A stretch of 64,000 nt of DNA from Luidia sarsii (GCA_949987565.1 OX465109.1:21472799-21536798), one strand, 5' to 3'; numbered from the stretch's first letter, positions 9,283 to 24,108 are shown. Notes: generated by a model from the letters alone, not told the origin. Program-made: numbers and translations.

Positions 9283-10790
9283 TATCTTTCCGCTACTCTC
9301 CGCAGACTGTTCTATGCTCTTCTCAACAAAGACGAGCTCCCTCCTGATTGAAGAGGTTATCCTAGGAATCCTAGGGCTACTTTCAAGCCAAGTTTCAAGA
9401 ATCAAAACCTAAAATGTAATACGATATGAACACGCAAGAAATATATCTCTGCCCATCACCTCCAAAATCTGCGAATCAACGTCCGCTCATATAAATACAC
9501 AGTCGACACTCAGACAGATGAAGGGTCGTTGCCTTTCCATGGAAAACCATCAAAAGAAATGTTCTCCAAACTCAGTAACTTTAACACTTGTCGTTAGAGG
9601 AACCCTAGGCCTCTTCCTAGGGTAAATTTGAATGTCGTCAGCATCATATTTAATGAAATATTAATTTGCAAACCCTCTTTTTCGACTCAGTCACTCTCTG
9701 CCGTCGACCATTATGCCAGCGACTAGGCAATGGCAGCTCAGAGAAACTGGTAGGGTCGCTCCCTTCTCCTGAAAATGTTTGAATAGAAATTGACTCCAAA
9801 TTCAGATATTTTGACTCGGGCCATTCGAGGAATCCTAGGGCTACTTTCAAGCAAAGTTCCAAGAATCAAAACCTAAAATGTAAAACGATATAAACACGCA
9901 AGGAATATATCTCTGCCCATCACCTCCAAAATCTGCGAATCAACGTCCGCTCATATAAATACACAGTTGACACTCAGACAGATGAAGGGTCGTTGCCTTT
10001 CCGTGGAAAACCATCAAAAGAAATGTTCTCCAAACTCAGTAACTTTAACACCTGCTGTTAGAAGAATCCCAGGCCTCTTCCTAGGACAAATTTGAATGTC
10101 GTCAGCATAATATTTAATGAGATATTAATTTCCAAACCCTATCTTTCTGCTCAGTCACTCTCTGCCGTCGACCATTATGCCAGCGACTGGACAATGGCAG
10201 CTCAGAGAAACAGGTAGGGTCGCTCCCTTCTCCTGAAAATGTTTGAATAGAAATTGACTCCGAATTCAGATGTTTTGACTCAGGCCACTGGAGGAATCCT
10301 AGGGCTACTTTCAAGCCAAGTTTCAACAATCAAAACCTAAAATGTAAAAAGATATGAACACGCAAAGAATATATCTCTGCCCATTACCTGCAAAATCTGC
10401 GAATCAACGTCCGCTCGTATGAATACACAGTTGACACTCAGACGAATGAAGGGTCGTTGCCTTTCCGTGGAAAACCATCAAAAGAAATGTTCTCCAAACT
10501 AAGTAACTTTGACACCTGTTGTTAGAAGAACCCTAGTCCTCTTCCTAGGACAAATTTGAATGTCGTCAGCATCTTAGTTAATGAGATATTACATTTCAAA
10601 CCGTATCTTTCTGCTCAGTCACTCTCTGCCGTCGACCATTATGCCAGCGACTGGACAATGGCAGCTCAGAGAAACAGGTAGGGTCGCTCCCTTCTCCTGA
10701 AAATGTTTGAATAGAAATTGACTCCGAATTCAGATATTTTGACTCGGGCCATTCGAGGAATCCCAGGGCTACTTTCATGCCAAGTTTCAA

Positions 10791-10885
10791 GCATCAAAAC
10801 CTAAATTATATTACGATATGAACACGCAAGGAATATATCTCTGCCTATTACCTCCAAAGCCAGCGAGTTAACGTGTACTCGTATG
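10791..10885 (+). repeat. Locally diverged patch in a monomer
   Basis: Between about 10791 and 10885 the sequence departs from every other copy: ctaaattatattacgat, then tgcctattacctcc, then aaagccagcgagttaacg and tgtactcg where others read aaatctgcgaatcaacg and tccgctcg. The sequences on both sides are ordinary. It looks like an old monomer fragment kept inside a younger array, or a conversion tract from an unsampled variant. Confidence 0.7.
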
Positions 10886-13800
10886 AATACACAGTTGACA
10901 CTCAGACGGATGAAGGGTCGTTGCCTTTCCGTGGAAAACCATCAAAAGAAATGTTATCCGAACTCAGTAACTTTAACACTTGTCGTTAGAGGAATTCTAG
11001 ACCTCTTCTTAGGGCAAATTTGAATCTCGTCAGCATCATATTTAATGAAATATTAATTTGCAAACCCTATATTCCTACTCAGTTACTCTCTGCCGTCGAC
11101 CATAATGCCAGCGACTGGACAATGGCAGCTCAGAGAAACAGGTAGTGTCGCTCCCTTCTCCTGAAAATGTTTGAATAGAAATTGACTCCGAATTCAGATG
11201 TTTTGACTCAGGCCACTGGAGGAATCCTAGGGCTACTTTCAAGCCAAGTTTCAACAATCAAAACCTAAAATGTAAAAAGATATGAACACGCAAAGAATAT
11301 ATCTCTGCCCATCACCTGCAAAATCTGCGAATCAACGTCCGCTCGTGTGAATACACAGTTGACACTCAGACGAATGAAGGGTCGTTGCCTTTCCGTGGAA
11401 AACCATCAAAAGAAATGTTCTCCAAACTAAGTAACTTTGACACCTGTTGTTAGAAGAACCCTAGTTCTCTTCCTAGGACAAATTTGAATGTCGTCAGCAT
11501 CTTAGTTAATGAGATATTAAATTTCAAACCGTATCTTTCTGCTCAGTCACTCTCTGCCGTCGACCATTATGCCAGCGACTGGACAATGGCAGCTCAGAGA
11601 AACAGGTAGGGTCGCTCCCTTCTTCTGAAAATGTTTGAATAGAAATTGACTCCGAATTCAGATATTTTGACTCGGGCCATTCGAGGAATCCTAGGGCTAC
11701 TTTCAAGCCAAGTTTCAAGAATCAAAACCTAAAATGTAAAACGATATGAACACGCAAAGAATATATCTCTGCCCATCACCTGCAAAATCTGCGAATCAAC
11801 GTCCGCTCGTATGAATACACAGTTGACACTCAGACGGATGAAGGGTCGTTGCCTTTCCGTGGAAAACCATCAAAAGAATTGTTATACGAACTCAGTAACT
11901 TTAACACTTGTCGTTAGAGGAATTCTAGACCTCTTCTTAGGGCAAATTTGAATCTCGTCAGCATCATATTTAATGAAATATTAATTTGCAAACCCTATAT
12001 TCCTACTCAGTTACTCCTTGCCGTCGACCATAATGCCAGCGACTGGACAATGGCAGCTCAGAGAAACAGGTAGTGTCGCTCCCTTCTCCTGAAAATGTTT
12101 GAATAGAAATTGACTCCGAATTCAGATGTTTTGACTCAGGCCACTGGAGGAATCCTAGGGCTACTTTCAAGCCAAGTTTCAACAATCAAAACCTAAACTG
12201 GAAAAAGATATGAACACGCAAAGAATATATCTCTGCCCATCACCTGCAAAATCTGCGAATCAACTTCCGCTCGTATGAATACACAGTAGATACTCAGACG
12301 AATGAAGGGTCGTTGCCTTTCCGTGGAAAACCATCAAAAGAAATGTTCTCCAAACTAAGTAACTTTGACACCTGTTGTTAGAAGAACCCTAGTCCTCTTC
12401 CTAGGACAAATTTGAATGTCGTCAGCATATTAGTTAATGAGATATTAAATTTCAAACCGTATCTTTCTGCTCAGTCACTCTCTGCCGTCGACCATAATGC
12501 CAGCGACTGGACAATGGCAGCTCATAGAAACAGGTAGGGTCGCTCCCTTCTCCTGAAAATGTTTGAATAGAAATTGACTCCGAATTCAGATGTTTTGACT
12601 CAGGCCATTCGAGGAATCCTAGGGCTACTTTCAAGCCAAGTTTCAAGGATGAAAACCTAAAATGTAATACGATATGAACACGCAAGGAATATATCTCTGC
12701 CCATCATCTCCAAAATCTGCAAATCAACGTCCGCTCGTATGAATACACAGTTGACACTCAGACAGATGAAGGGTCGTTGCCTTTCCGTGGAAAACCATCA
12801 AAGGAAATGTTCTCCAAACTCAGTAACTTTAACACTTGTCGTTAGAGGAACCCTAGGCCTCTTCCTAGGGTAAATTTGAATGTCGTCAGCATCATATTTA
12901 ATGAAATATTAATTTGCAAACCCTCTTTTTCGACTCAGTCACTCTCTGCCGTCGACCATTATGCCAGCGACTAGGCAATGGCAGCTCAGAGAAACTGGTA
13001 GGGTCGCTCCCTTCTCCTGAAAATGTTTGAATAGAAATTGACTCCAAATTCAGATATTTTGACTCGGGCCATTCGAGGAATCCTAGGGCTACTTTCAAGC
13101 AAAGTTTCAAGAATCAAAACCTAAAATGTAAAACGATATAAACACGCAAGGAATATATCTCTGCCCATCACCTCCAAAATCTGCGAATCAACGTCCGCTC
13201 ATATAAATACACAGTTGACACTCAGACAGATGAAGGGTCGTTGCCTTTCCGTGGAAAACCATCAAAAGAAATGTTCTCCAAACTCAGTAACTTGAACACT
13301 TGTCGTTAGAAGAACCCTAGGCCTCTTCCTAGGACAAATTTGAATGTCGTCAGCATAATGTTTAATGAGATATTAATTTCCAAACCCTATATTCCTACTC
13401 AGTTACTCTCTGCCGTCGACCATAATGCCAGCGACTGGACAATGGCAGCTCAGAGAAACAGGTAGGGTCGCTCCCTTCTCCTGAAAATGTTTGAATAGAA
13501 ATTGACTCCGAATTCAGATGTTTTGACTCAGGCCACTGGAGGAATCCTAGGGCTACTTTCAAGCCAAGTTTCAACAATCAAAACCTAAAATGTAATACGA
13601 TATGAACACGCAAGGAATATATCTCTGCCCATTAGATCAAATATCTGCGAATCAACGTCCGCTCGTATAATTACACAGTTGACACTCAGACAGATGAAGG
13701 GTCGTTGCCTTCCCCTGCATAACCATCAAAAGAAATGTTCTCCAAACTCAGTAACTTTAACACTTGTCGTTAGAGGAACCCTAGGCCTCTTCCTAGGGTA

Positions 13801-15756
13801 AATTTGAATGTCGTCAGCATCATATTTAATGAAATATTAATTTGCAAACCCTATATTCCTACTCAGTTACTCTCTGCCGTCGACCATAATGCCAGCGACT
13901 GGACAATGGCAGCTCAGAGAAACAGGTAGGGTCGCTCCCTTCTCCTGAAATTGTTTGAATAGAAATTGACTCCGAATTCAGATGTTTTGACTCAGGCCAC
14001 TGGAGGAATCCTAGGGCTACTTTCAAGCCAAGTTTCAACAATCAAAACCTAAAATGTAAAAAGATATGAACACGCAAAGAATATATCTCTGCCCATCACC
14101 TGCAAAATCTGCGAATCAACGTCCGCTCGTATGAATACACAGTTGACACTCAGACGAATGAAGGGTCGTTGCCTTTCCGTGGAAAACCATCAAAAGAAAT
14201 GTTCTCCAAACTAAGTAACTTTGACACCTGTTGTTAGAAGAACCCTAGTCCTCTTCCTAGGACAAATTTGAATGTTGTCAGCATCTTAGTTAATGAGATA
14301 TTAAATTTCAAACCGTATCTTTCTGCTCAGTCATTCTCTGCCGTCGACCATTATGCCAGCGACTGGACAATGGCAGCTCAGAGAAACAGGTAGGGTCGCT
14401 CCCTTCTCCTGAAAATGTTTGAATAGAAATTGACTCCGAATTCAGATATCTTGACTCGGGCCATTCGAGGAATCCTAGGGCTACTTTCAAGCAAAGTTTC
14501 AAGAATCAAAACCTAAAATGTAAAACTATATGAACACGCAAAGAATATATCTCTGCCCATCACCTGCAAAATCTGCGAATCAACGTCCGCTCGTATGAAT
14601 ACACAGTTGACACTCAGACGAATGAAGGGTCGTTGCCTTTCCGTGGAAAACCATCAAAAGAAATGTTCTCCAAACTAAGTAACTTTGACACCTGTTGTTA
14701 GAAGAACCCTAGTCCTCTTCCTAGGACAAATTTGAATGTCGTCAGCATATTAGTTAATGAGATATTAAATTTCAAACCGTATCTTTCTGCTCAGTCACTC
14801 TCTGCCGTCGACCATTATGCCAGCGACTGGACAATGGCAGCTCAGAGAAACAGGTAGGGTCGCTCACTTCTCCTGAAAATGTTTGAATAGAAATTGACTC
14901 CGAATTCAGATATTTTGACTCGGGCCATTCGAGGAATCCTAGGGCTACTTTCAAGCAAAGTTTCAAGAATCAAAACCTAAAATGTAAAACGATATGAACA
15001 CGCAAAGAATATATCTCTGCCCATCACCTGCAAAATCTGCGAATCAACGTCCGCTCGTATGAATACACAGTTGACACTCAGACGGATGAAGGGTCGTTGC
15101 CTTTCCGTGGAAAACCATCAAAAGAAATGTTATCCGAACTCAGTAACTTTAACACTTGTCGTTAGAGGAATTCTAGACCTCTTCTTAGGGCAAATTTGAA
15201 TGTCGTCAGCATCTTATTTAATGAAATATTAATTTGCAAACCCTATCTTCCTACTCAGTTACTCTCTGCCGTCGACCATAATGCCAGCGACTGGACAATG
15301 GCAGCTCATAGAAACAGGTAGGGTCGCTCCCTTCTCCTGAAAATGTTTGAATAGAAATTGACTCCGAATTCAGATGTTTTGACTCAGGCCATTCGAGGAA
15401 TCCTAGGGCTACTTTCAAGCAAAGTTTCAAGAATCAAAACCTAAAATGTAAAACGATATAAACACGCAAGGAATATATCTCTGCCCATCACCTCCAAAAT
15501 CTGCGAATCAACGTCCGCTCATATAAATACACAGTTGACACTCAGACAGATGAAGGGTCGTTGCCTTTCCGTGGAAAACCATCAAAGGAAATGTTCTCCA
15601 AACTCAGTAACTTTAACACTTTTCGTTAGAGGAACCCTAGGCCTCTTCCTAGGGTAAATTTGAATGTCGTCAGCATCATATTTAATGAAATATTAATTTG
15701 CAAACCCTCTTTTTCGACTCAGTCACTCTCTGCCGTCGACCATTATGCCAGCGACT

Positions 15757-18700
15757 AGGCAATGGCAGCTCAGAGAAACTGGTAGGGTCGCTCCCTTCTC
15801 CTGAAAATGTTTGAATAGAAATTGACTCCAAATTCAGATATTTTGACTCGGGCCATTCGAGGAATCCTAGGGCTACTTTCAAGCAAAGTTTCAAGAATCA
15901 AAACCTAAAATGTAAAACGATATAAACACGCAAGGAATATATCTCTGCCCATCACCTCCAAAATCTGCGAATCAACGTCCGCTCATATAAATACACAGTT
16001 GACACTCAGACAGATGAAGGGTCGTTGCCTTTCCGTGGAAAACCATCAAAAGAAATGTTCTCCAAACTCAGTAACTTTAACACTTGTCGTTAGAAGAACC
16101 CTAGGCCTCTTCCTAGGACAAATTTGAATGTCGTCAGCATAATGTTTAATGAGATATTAATTTGCAAACCCTATCTTGCTACTCAGTTACTCTCTGCCGT
16201 CGACCATAATGCCAGCGACTGGACAATGGCAGCTCAGAGAAACAGGTAGGGTCGCTCCCTTCTCCTGAAAATGTTTGAATAGAAATTGACTCCGAATTCA
16301 GATGTTTTGACTCAGGCCACTGGAGGAATCCTAGGGCTACTTTCAAGCCAAGTTTCAACAATCAAAACCTAAAATGTAATACGATATGAACACGCAAGGA
16401 ATATATCTCTGCCCATTAGATCAAATATCTGCGAATCAACGTCCGCTCGTATAATTACACAGTTGACACTCAGACAGATGAAGGGTCGATGCCTTCCCCT
16501 GCATAACCATCAAAAGAAATGTTCTCCAAACTCAGTAACTTTAACACTTGTCGTTAGAGGAACCCTAGGCCTCTTCCTAGGGTAAATTCGAATGTCGTCA
16601 GCATCATATTTAATGAAATATTAATTTGCAAACCCTATATTCCTACTCAGTTACTCTCTGCCGTCGACCATAATGCCAGCGACTGGACAATGGCAGCTCA
16701 GAGAAACAGGTAGGGTCGCTCCCTTCTCCTGAAATTGTTTGAATAGAAATTGACTCCGAATTCAGATGTTTTGACTCAGGCCACTGGAGGAATCGTAGGG
16801 CTACTTTCAAGCCAAGTTTCAACAATCAAAACCTAAAATGTAAAAAGATATGAACACGCAAAGAATATATCTCTGCCCATCACCTGCAAAATCTGCGAAT
16901 CAACGTCCGCTCGTATGAATACACAGTTGACACTCAGACGAATGAAGGGTCGTTGCCTTTCCGTGGAAAACCATCAAAAGAAATGTTCTCCAAACTAAGT
17001 AACTTTGACACCTGTTGTTAGAAGAACCCTAGTCCTCTTCCTAGGACAAATTTGAATGTCGTCAGCATCTTAGTTAATGAGATATTAAATTTCAAACCGT
17101 ATCTTTCTGCTCAGTCACTCTCTGCCGTCGACCATTATGCCAGCGACTGGACAATGGCAGCTCAGAGAAACAGGTAGGGTCGCTCCCTTCTCCTGAAAAT
17201 GTTTGAATAGAAATTGACTCCGAATTCAGATGTTTTGACTCAGGCCATTCGAGGAATCCTAGGGCTACTTTCAAGCCAAGTTTCAAGGATGAAAACCTAA
17301 AATGTAATACGATATGAACACGCAAGGAATATATCTCTGCCCATCACCTCCAAAATCTGCAAATCAACGTCCGCTCGTATGAATACACAGTTGACACTCA
17401 GACAGATGAAGGGTCGTTGCCTTTCCGTGGAAAACCATCAAAGGAAATGTTCTCCAAACTCAGTAACTTTAACACTTGTCGTTAGAGGAACCCTAGGCCT
17501 CTTCCTAGGGTAAATTTGAATGTCGTCAGCATCATATTTAATGAAATATTAATTTGCAAACCCTATATTCCTACTCAGTTACTCTCTGCCGTCGACCATA
17601 ATGCCAGCGACTGGACAATGGCAGCTCAGAGAAACAGGTAGGGTCGCTCCCTTTTCCTGAAAATGTTTGAATAGAAATTGACTCCGAATTCAGATATTTT
17701 GACTAGGGCCATTCGAGGAATCCTAGGGCTACTTTCAAGCCAAGTTTCAAGAATCAAAACCTAAAATGTAAAACGACATGAACACGCAAAGAATATATCT
17801 CTGCCCATAACCTGCAAAATCTGCGAATCAACGTCCGCTCATATGAATACACAGTTGACACTCAGACGGATGAAGGGTCGTTGCCTTTCCGTGGAAAACC
17901 ATCAAAAGAAATGTTATCCGAACTCAGTAACTTTAACACTTGTCGTTAGAGGAATTCTAGACCTCTTCTTAGGGCAAATTTGAATGTCGTCAGCATCATA
18001 TTTAATGAAATATTAATTTGCAAACCCTATCTTCCTACTCAGTTACTCTCTGCCGTCGACCATAATGCCAGCGACTGGACAATGGCAGCTCAGAGAAACA
18101 GGTAGGGTCGCTCCCTTCTCCTGAAAATGTTTGAATAGAAATTGAATCCGAATTGAGATGTGTTGACTCAGGCCATTCCAGGAATCCTAGGGCTACTTTC
18201 AAGCCAAGTTTCAAGAATCAAAACCTAAAATGTAATACGATATGAACACGCAAGGAATATATCTCTGCCCAATAGATCAAATATCTGCGAATCAACGTCC
18301 GCTCGTATGAATACACAGTTGACACTCAGACAGATGAAGGGTCGTTGCCTTCCCCTGCATAACCATCAAAAGAAATGTTCTCCAAACTCAGTAACTTTAA
18401 CACTTGTCGTTAGAAGAACCCTAGGCCTCTTCCTAGGGTAAATTTGAATGTCGTCAGCATCATATTTAATGAAATATTAATTTGCAAACCCTATATTCCT
18501 ACTCAGTTACTCTCTGCCGTCGACCATAATGCCAGCGACTGGACAATGGCAGCTCAGAGAAACAGGTAGGGTCGCTCCCTTTTCCTGAAAATGTTTGAAT
18601 AGAAATTGACTCCGAATTCAGATATTTTGACTCGGGCCATTCGAGGAATCCTAGGGCTACTTTCAAGCCAAGTTTCAAGAATCAAAACCTAAAATGTAAA

Positions 18701-19932
18701 ACGATATGAACACGCAAAGAATATATCTCTGCCCATAACCTGCAAAATCTGCGAATCAACGTCCACTCGTATGAATACACAGTTGACACTCAGACGGATG
18801 AAGGGTCGTTGCCTTTCCGTGGAAAACCATCAAAAGAAATGTTATCCGAACTCAGTAACTTTAACACTTGTCGTTAGAGGAATTCTAGACCTCTTCTTAG
18901 GGCAAATTTGAATGTCGTCAGCATCATATTTAATGAAATATTAATTTGCAAACCCTATCTTCCTACTCAGTTACTCTCTGCCGTCGACCATAATGCCAGC
19001 GACTGGACAATGGCAGCTCAGAGAAACAGGTAGTGTCGCTCCCTTCTCCTGAAAATGTTTGAATAGAAATTGACTCCGAATTCAGATGTTTTGACTCAGG
19101 CCATTCGAGGAATCCTAGGGCTACTTTCAAGCCAAGTTTCAAGGATGAAAACATAAAATGTAATACGATATGAACACGCAAGGAATATATCTCTGCCCAT
19201 CATCTCCAAAAACTGCAAATCAACGTCCGCTCGTATGAATACACAGTTGACACTCAGACAGATGAAGGGTCGTTGCCTTTCCGTGGAAAACCATAAAAAG
19301 AAATGTTCTCCAAACTCAGTAACTTTGACACCTGTTGTTAGAAGAACCCTAGTCCTCTTCCTAGGACAAATTTGAATGTCGTCAGCATCTTAGTTAATGA
19401 GATATTAAATTTCAAACCGTATCTTTCTGCTCAGTCACTCTCTGCCGTCGACCATTATGCCAGCCACTGGACAATGGCAGCTCAGAGAAACAGGTAGGGT
19501 CGCTCCCTTCTCCTGAAATTGTTTGAATAGAAATTGACTCAGAATTCAGATGTTTTGACTCAGGCCACTGGAGGAATCCTAGGGCTACTTTCAAGCCAAG
19601 TTTCAAGAATCAAAACCTAAAATGTAAAAAGATATGAACACGCAAAGAATATATCTCTGCCCATAACCTGCAAAATCTGCGAATCAACGTCCGCTCGTAT
19701 GAATACACAGTTGACACTCAGACGAATGAAGGGTCGTTGCCTTTCCGTGGAAAACCATCAATAGAAATGTTCTCCAAACTAAGTAACTTTGACACCTGTT
19801 GTTAGAAGAACCCTAGGCCTCTTCCTAGGACAAATTTGAATGTCGTCTGCATCTTAGTTAATGAGATATTAAATTTCAAACCGTATCTTTCTGCTCAGTC
19901 ACTCTCTGCCGTCGACCATTATGCCAGCGACT
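15757..19932 (+). repeat. Nonamer higher-order unit (4176 bp), copy 1
   Basis: Nine monomers repeated in tandem at exactly 9 x 464 bp. The diagnostic gactaggc (variant base 15757) recurs at 19933, while the corresponding place at 24109 has gactggac. Shared rare markers include aatcgtaggg (about 16792 and 20968), gactagggcc (about 17701 and 21877), gaattgagatgtg (about 18150 and 22326) and gccagccac (about 19462 and 23638). I found one clear private difference: cttcttatggc (about 23069) against cttcttagggc (about 18893). This is a very recent duplication. Confidence 0.92.
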
Positions 19933-22900
19933 AGGCAATGGCAGCTCAGAGAAACTGGTAGGGTCGCTCCCTTCTCCTGAAAATGTTTGAATAGAAATTG
20001 ACTCCAAATTCAGATATTTTGACTCGGGCCATTCGAGGAATCCTAGGGCTACTTTCAAGCAAAGTTTCAAGAATCAAAACCTAAAATGTAAAACGATATA
20101 AACACGCAAGGAATATATCTCTGCCCATCACCTCCAAAATCTGCGAATCAACGTCCGCTCATATAAATACACAGTTGACACTCAGACAGATGAAGGGTCG
20201 TTGCCTTTCCGTGGAAAACCATCAAAAGAAATGTTCTCCAAACTCAGTAACTTTAACACTTGTCGTTAGAAGAACCCTAGGCCTCTTCCTAGGACAAATT
20301 TGAATGTCGTCAGCATAATGTTTAATGAGATATTAATTTGCAAACCCTATCTTGCTACTCAGTTACTCTCTGCCGTCGACCATAATGCCAGCGACTGGAC
20401 AATGGCAGCTCAGAGAAACAGGTAGGGTCGCTCCCTTCTCCTGAAAATGTTTGAATAGAAATTGACTCCGAATTCAGATGTTTTGACTCAGGCCACTGGA
20501 GGAATCCTAGGGCTACTTTCAAGCCAAGTTTCAACAATCAAAACCTAAAATGTAATACGATATGAACACGCAAGGAATATATCTCTGCCCATTAGATCAA
20601 ATATCTGCGAATCAACGTCCGCTCGTATAATTACACAGTTGACACTCAGACAGATGAAGGGTCGATGCCTTCCCCTGCATAACCATCAAAAGAAATGTTC
20701 TCCAAACTCAGTAACTTTAACACTTGTCGTTAGAGGAACCCTAGGCCTCTTCCTAGGGTAAATTCGAATGTCGTCAGCATCATATTTAATGAAATATTAA
20801 TTTGCAAACCCTATATTCCTACTCAGTTACTCTCTGCCGTCGACCATAATGCCAGCGACTGGACAATGGCAGCTCAGAGAAACAGGTAGGGTCGCTCCCT
20901 TCTCCTGAAATTGTTTGAATAGAAATTGACTCCGAATTCAGATGTTTTGACTCAGGCCACTGGAGGAATCGTAGGGCTACTTTCAAGCCAAGTTTCAACA
21001 ATCAAAACCTAAAATGTAAAAAGATATGAACACGCAAAGAATATATCTCTGCCCATCACCTGCAAAATCTGCGAATCAACGTCCGCTCGTATGAATACAC
21101 AGTTGACACTCAGACGAATGAAGGGTCGTTGCCTTTCCGTGGAAAACCATCAAAAGAAATGTTCTCCAAACTAAGTAACTTTGACACCTGTTGTTAGAAG
21201 AACCCTAGTCCTCTTCCTAGGACAAATTTGAATGTCGTCAGCATCTTAGTTAATGAGATATTAAATTTCAAACCGTATCTTTCTGCTCAGTCACTCTCTG
21301 CCGTCGACCATTATGCCAGCGACTGGACAATGGCAGCTCAGAGAAACAGGTAGGGTCGCTCCCTTCTCCTGAAAATGTTTGAATAGAAATTGACTCCGAA
21401 TTCAGATGTTTTGACTCAGGCCATTCGAGGAATCCTAGGGCTACTTTCAAGCCAAGTTTCAAGGATGAAAACCTAAAATGTAATACGATATGAACACGCA
21501 AGGAATATATCTCTGCCCATCACCTCCAAAATCTGCAAATCAACGTCCGCTCGTATGAATACACAGTTGACACTCAGACAGATGAAGGGTCGTTGCCTTT
21601 CCGTGGAAAACCATCAAAGGAAATGTTCTCCAAACTCAGTAACTTTAACACTTGTCGTTAGAGGAACCCTAGGCCTCTTCCTAGGGTAAATTTGAATGTC
21701 GTCAGCATCATATTTAATGAAATATTAATTTGCAAACCCTATATTCCTACTCAGTTACTCTCTGCCGTCGACCATAATGCCAGCGACTGGACAATGGCAG
21801 CTCAGAGAAACAGGTAGGGTCGCTCCCTTTTCCTGAAAATGTTTGAATAGAAATTGACTCCGAATTCAGATATTTTGACTAGGGCCATTCGAGGAATCCT
21901 AGGGCTACTTTCAAGCCAAGTTTCAAGAATCAAAACCTAAAATGTAAAACGACATGAACACGCAAAGAATATATCTCTGCCCATAACCTGCAAAATCTGC
22001 GAATCAACGTCCGCTCATATGAATACACAGTTGACACTCAGACGGATGAAGGGTCGTTGCCTTTCCGTGGAAAACCATCAAAAGAAATGTTATCCGAACT
22101 CAGTAACTTTAACACTTGTCGTTAGAGGAATTCTAGACCTCTTCTTAGGGCAAATTTGAATGTCGTCAGCATCATATTTAATGAAATATTAATTTGCAAA
22201 CCCTATCTTCCTACTCAGTTACTCTCTGCCGTCGACCATAATGCCAGCGACTGGACAATGGCAGCTCAGAGAAACAGGTAGGGTCGCTCCCTTCTCCTGA
22301 AAATGTTTGAATAGAAATTGAATCCGAATTGAGATGTGTTGACTCAGGCCATTCCAGGAATCCTAGGGCTACTTTCAAGCCAAGTTTCAAGAATCAAAAC
22401 CTAAAATGTAATACGATATGAACACGCAAGGAATATATCTCTGCCCAATAGATCAAATATCTGCGAATCAACGTCCGCTCGTATGAATACACAGTTGACA
22501 CTCAGACAGATGAAGGGTCGTTGCCTTCCCCTGCATAACCATCAAAAGAAATGTTCTCCAAACTCAGTAACTTTAACACTTGTCGTTAGAAGAACCCTAG
22601 GCCTCTTCCTAGGGTAAATTTGAATGTCGTCAGCATCATATTTAATGAAATATTAATTTGCAAACCCTATATTCCTACTCAGTTACTCTCTGCCGTCGAC
22701 CATAATGCCAGCGACTGGACAATGGCAGCTCAGAGAAACAGGTAGGGTCGCTCCCTTTTCCTGAAAATGTTTGAATAGAAATTGACTCCGAATTCAGATA
22801 TTTTGACTCGGGCCATTCGAGGAATCCTAGGGCTACTTTCAAGCCAAGTTTCAAGAATCAAAACCTAAAATGTAAAACGATATGAACACGCAAAGAATAT

Positions 22901-24108
22901 ATCTCTGCCCATAACCTGCAAAATCTGCGAATCAACGTCCACTCGTATGAATACACAGTTGACACTCAGACGGATGAAGGGTCGTTGCCTTTCCGTGGAA
23001 AACCATCAAAAGAAATGTTATCCGAACTCAGTAACTTTAACACTTGTCGTTAGAGGAATTCTAGACCTCTTCTTATGGCAAATTTGAATGTCGTCAGCAT
23101 CATATTTAATGAAATATTAATTTGCAAACCCTATCTTCCTACTCAGTTACTCTCTGCCGTCGACCATAATGCCAGCGACTGGACAATGGCAGCTCAGAGA
23201 AACAGGTAGTGTCGCTCCCTTCTCCTGAAAATGTTTGAATAGAAATTGACTCCGAATTCAGATGTTTTGACTCAGGCCATTCGAGGAATCCTAGGGCTAC
23301 TTTCAAGCCAAGTTTCAAGGATGAAAACATAAAATGTAATACGATATGAACACGCAAGGAATATATCTCTGCCCATCATCTCCAAAAACTGCAAATCAAC
23401 GTCCGCTCGTATGAATACACAGTTGACACTCAGACAGATGAAGGGTCGTTGCCTTTCCGTGGAAAACCATAAAAAGAAATGTTCTCCAAACTCAGTAACT
23501 TTGACACCTGTTGTTAGAAGAACCCTAGTCCTCTTCCTAGGACAAATTTGAATGTCGTCAGCATCTTAGTTAATGAGATATTAAATTTCAAACCGTATCT
23601 TTCTGCTCAGTCACTCTCTGCCGTCGACCATTATGCCAGCCACTGGACAATGGCAGCTCAGAGAAACAGGTAGGGTCGCTCCCTTCTCCTGAAATTGTTT
23701 GAATAGAAATTGACTCAGAATTCAGATGTTTTGACTCAGGCCACTGGAGGAATCCTAGGGCTACTTTCAAGCCAAGTTTCAAGAATCAAAACCTAAAATG
23801 TAAAAAGATATGAACACGCAAAGAATATATCTCTGCCCATAACCTGCAAAATCTGCGAATCAACGTCCGCTCGTATGAATACACAGTTGACACTCAGACG
23901 AATGAAGGGTCGTTGCCTTTCCGTGGAAAACCATCAATAGAAATGTTCTCCAAACTAAGTAACTTTGACACCTGTTGTTAGAAGAACCCTAGGCCTCTTC
24001 CTAGGACAAATTTGAATGTCGTCTGCATCTTAGTTAATGAGATATTAAATTTCAAACCGTATCTTTCTGCTCAGTCACTCTCTGCCGTCGACCATTATGC
24101 CAGCGACT
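19933..24108 (+). repeat. Nonamer higher-order unit (4176 bp), copy 2
   Basis: Second copy of the nine-monomer block. The monomer at the junction is a visible hybrid: left of the junction it reads cttagttaatgag and tctttctgctcag, as at 24.0 kb, and right of it gactaggc and aaactgg, as at 15.76 kb. The exchange lies within the shared stretch between ctcag and gcgact (about 19894-19932), monomer offsets about 262-300. The rare cgtctgcatc at about 19846 and 24022 confirms the left parent. Confidence 0.92.

Larger units (their letters stand above)
8188..9363. other. Non-satellite insert interrupting the array
   Basis: Satellite homology ends after gaccatta (8187, monomer offset about 289) and resumes at aggaatcctaggg (9364, offset about 404). 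So 1176 bp of unrelated DNA stands where about 114 bp of monomer is missing. The insert contains a short ACACAC run (about 8201), paired direct repeats, and a ~121-bp minisatellite. The longest open frame is 80 codons (8263-8505) and runs into the minisatellite, so I do not call it a gene. I see no terminal inverted repeats, no target-site duplication and no transposase. It could be a decayed mobile-element fragment, a piece of a second repeat family, or filler from break repair. The element type is unknown. Confidence 0.8.

Noticed and set aside
8188..9363. Calling the insert a named transposon, MITE or Helitron
   Set aside because: There are no terminal inverted repeats, no target-site duplication, no transposase or helicase fragment, and the boundary involves loss of 114 bp of monomer. 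The doubled cctagg at 9361-9375 reflects the satellite sequence itself.
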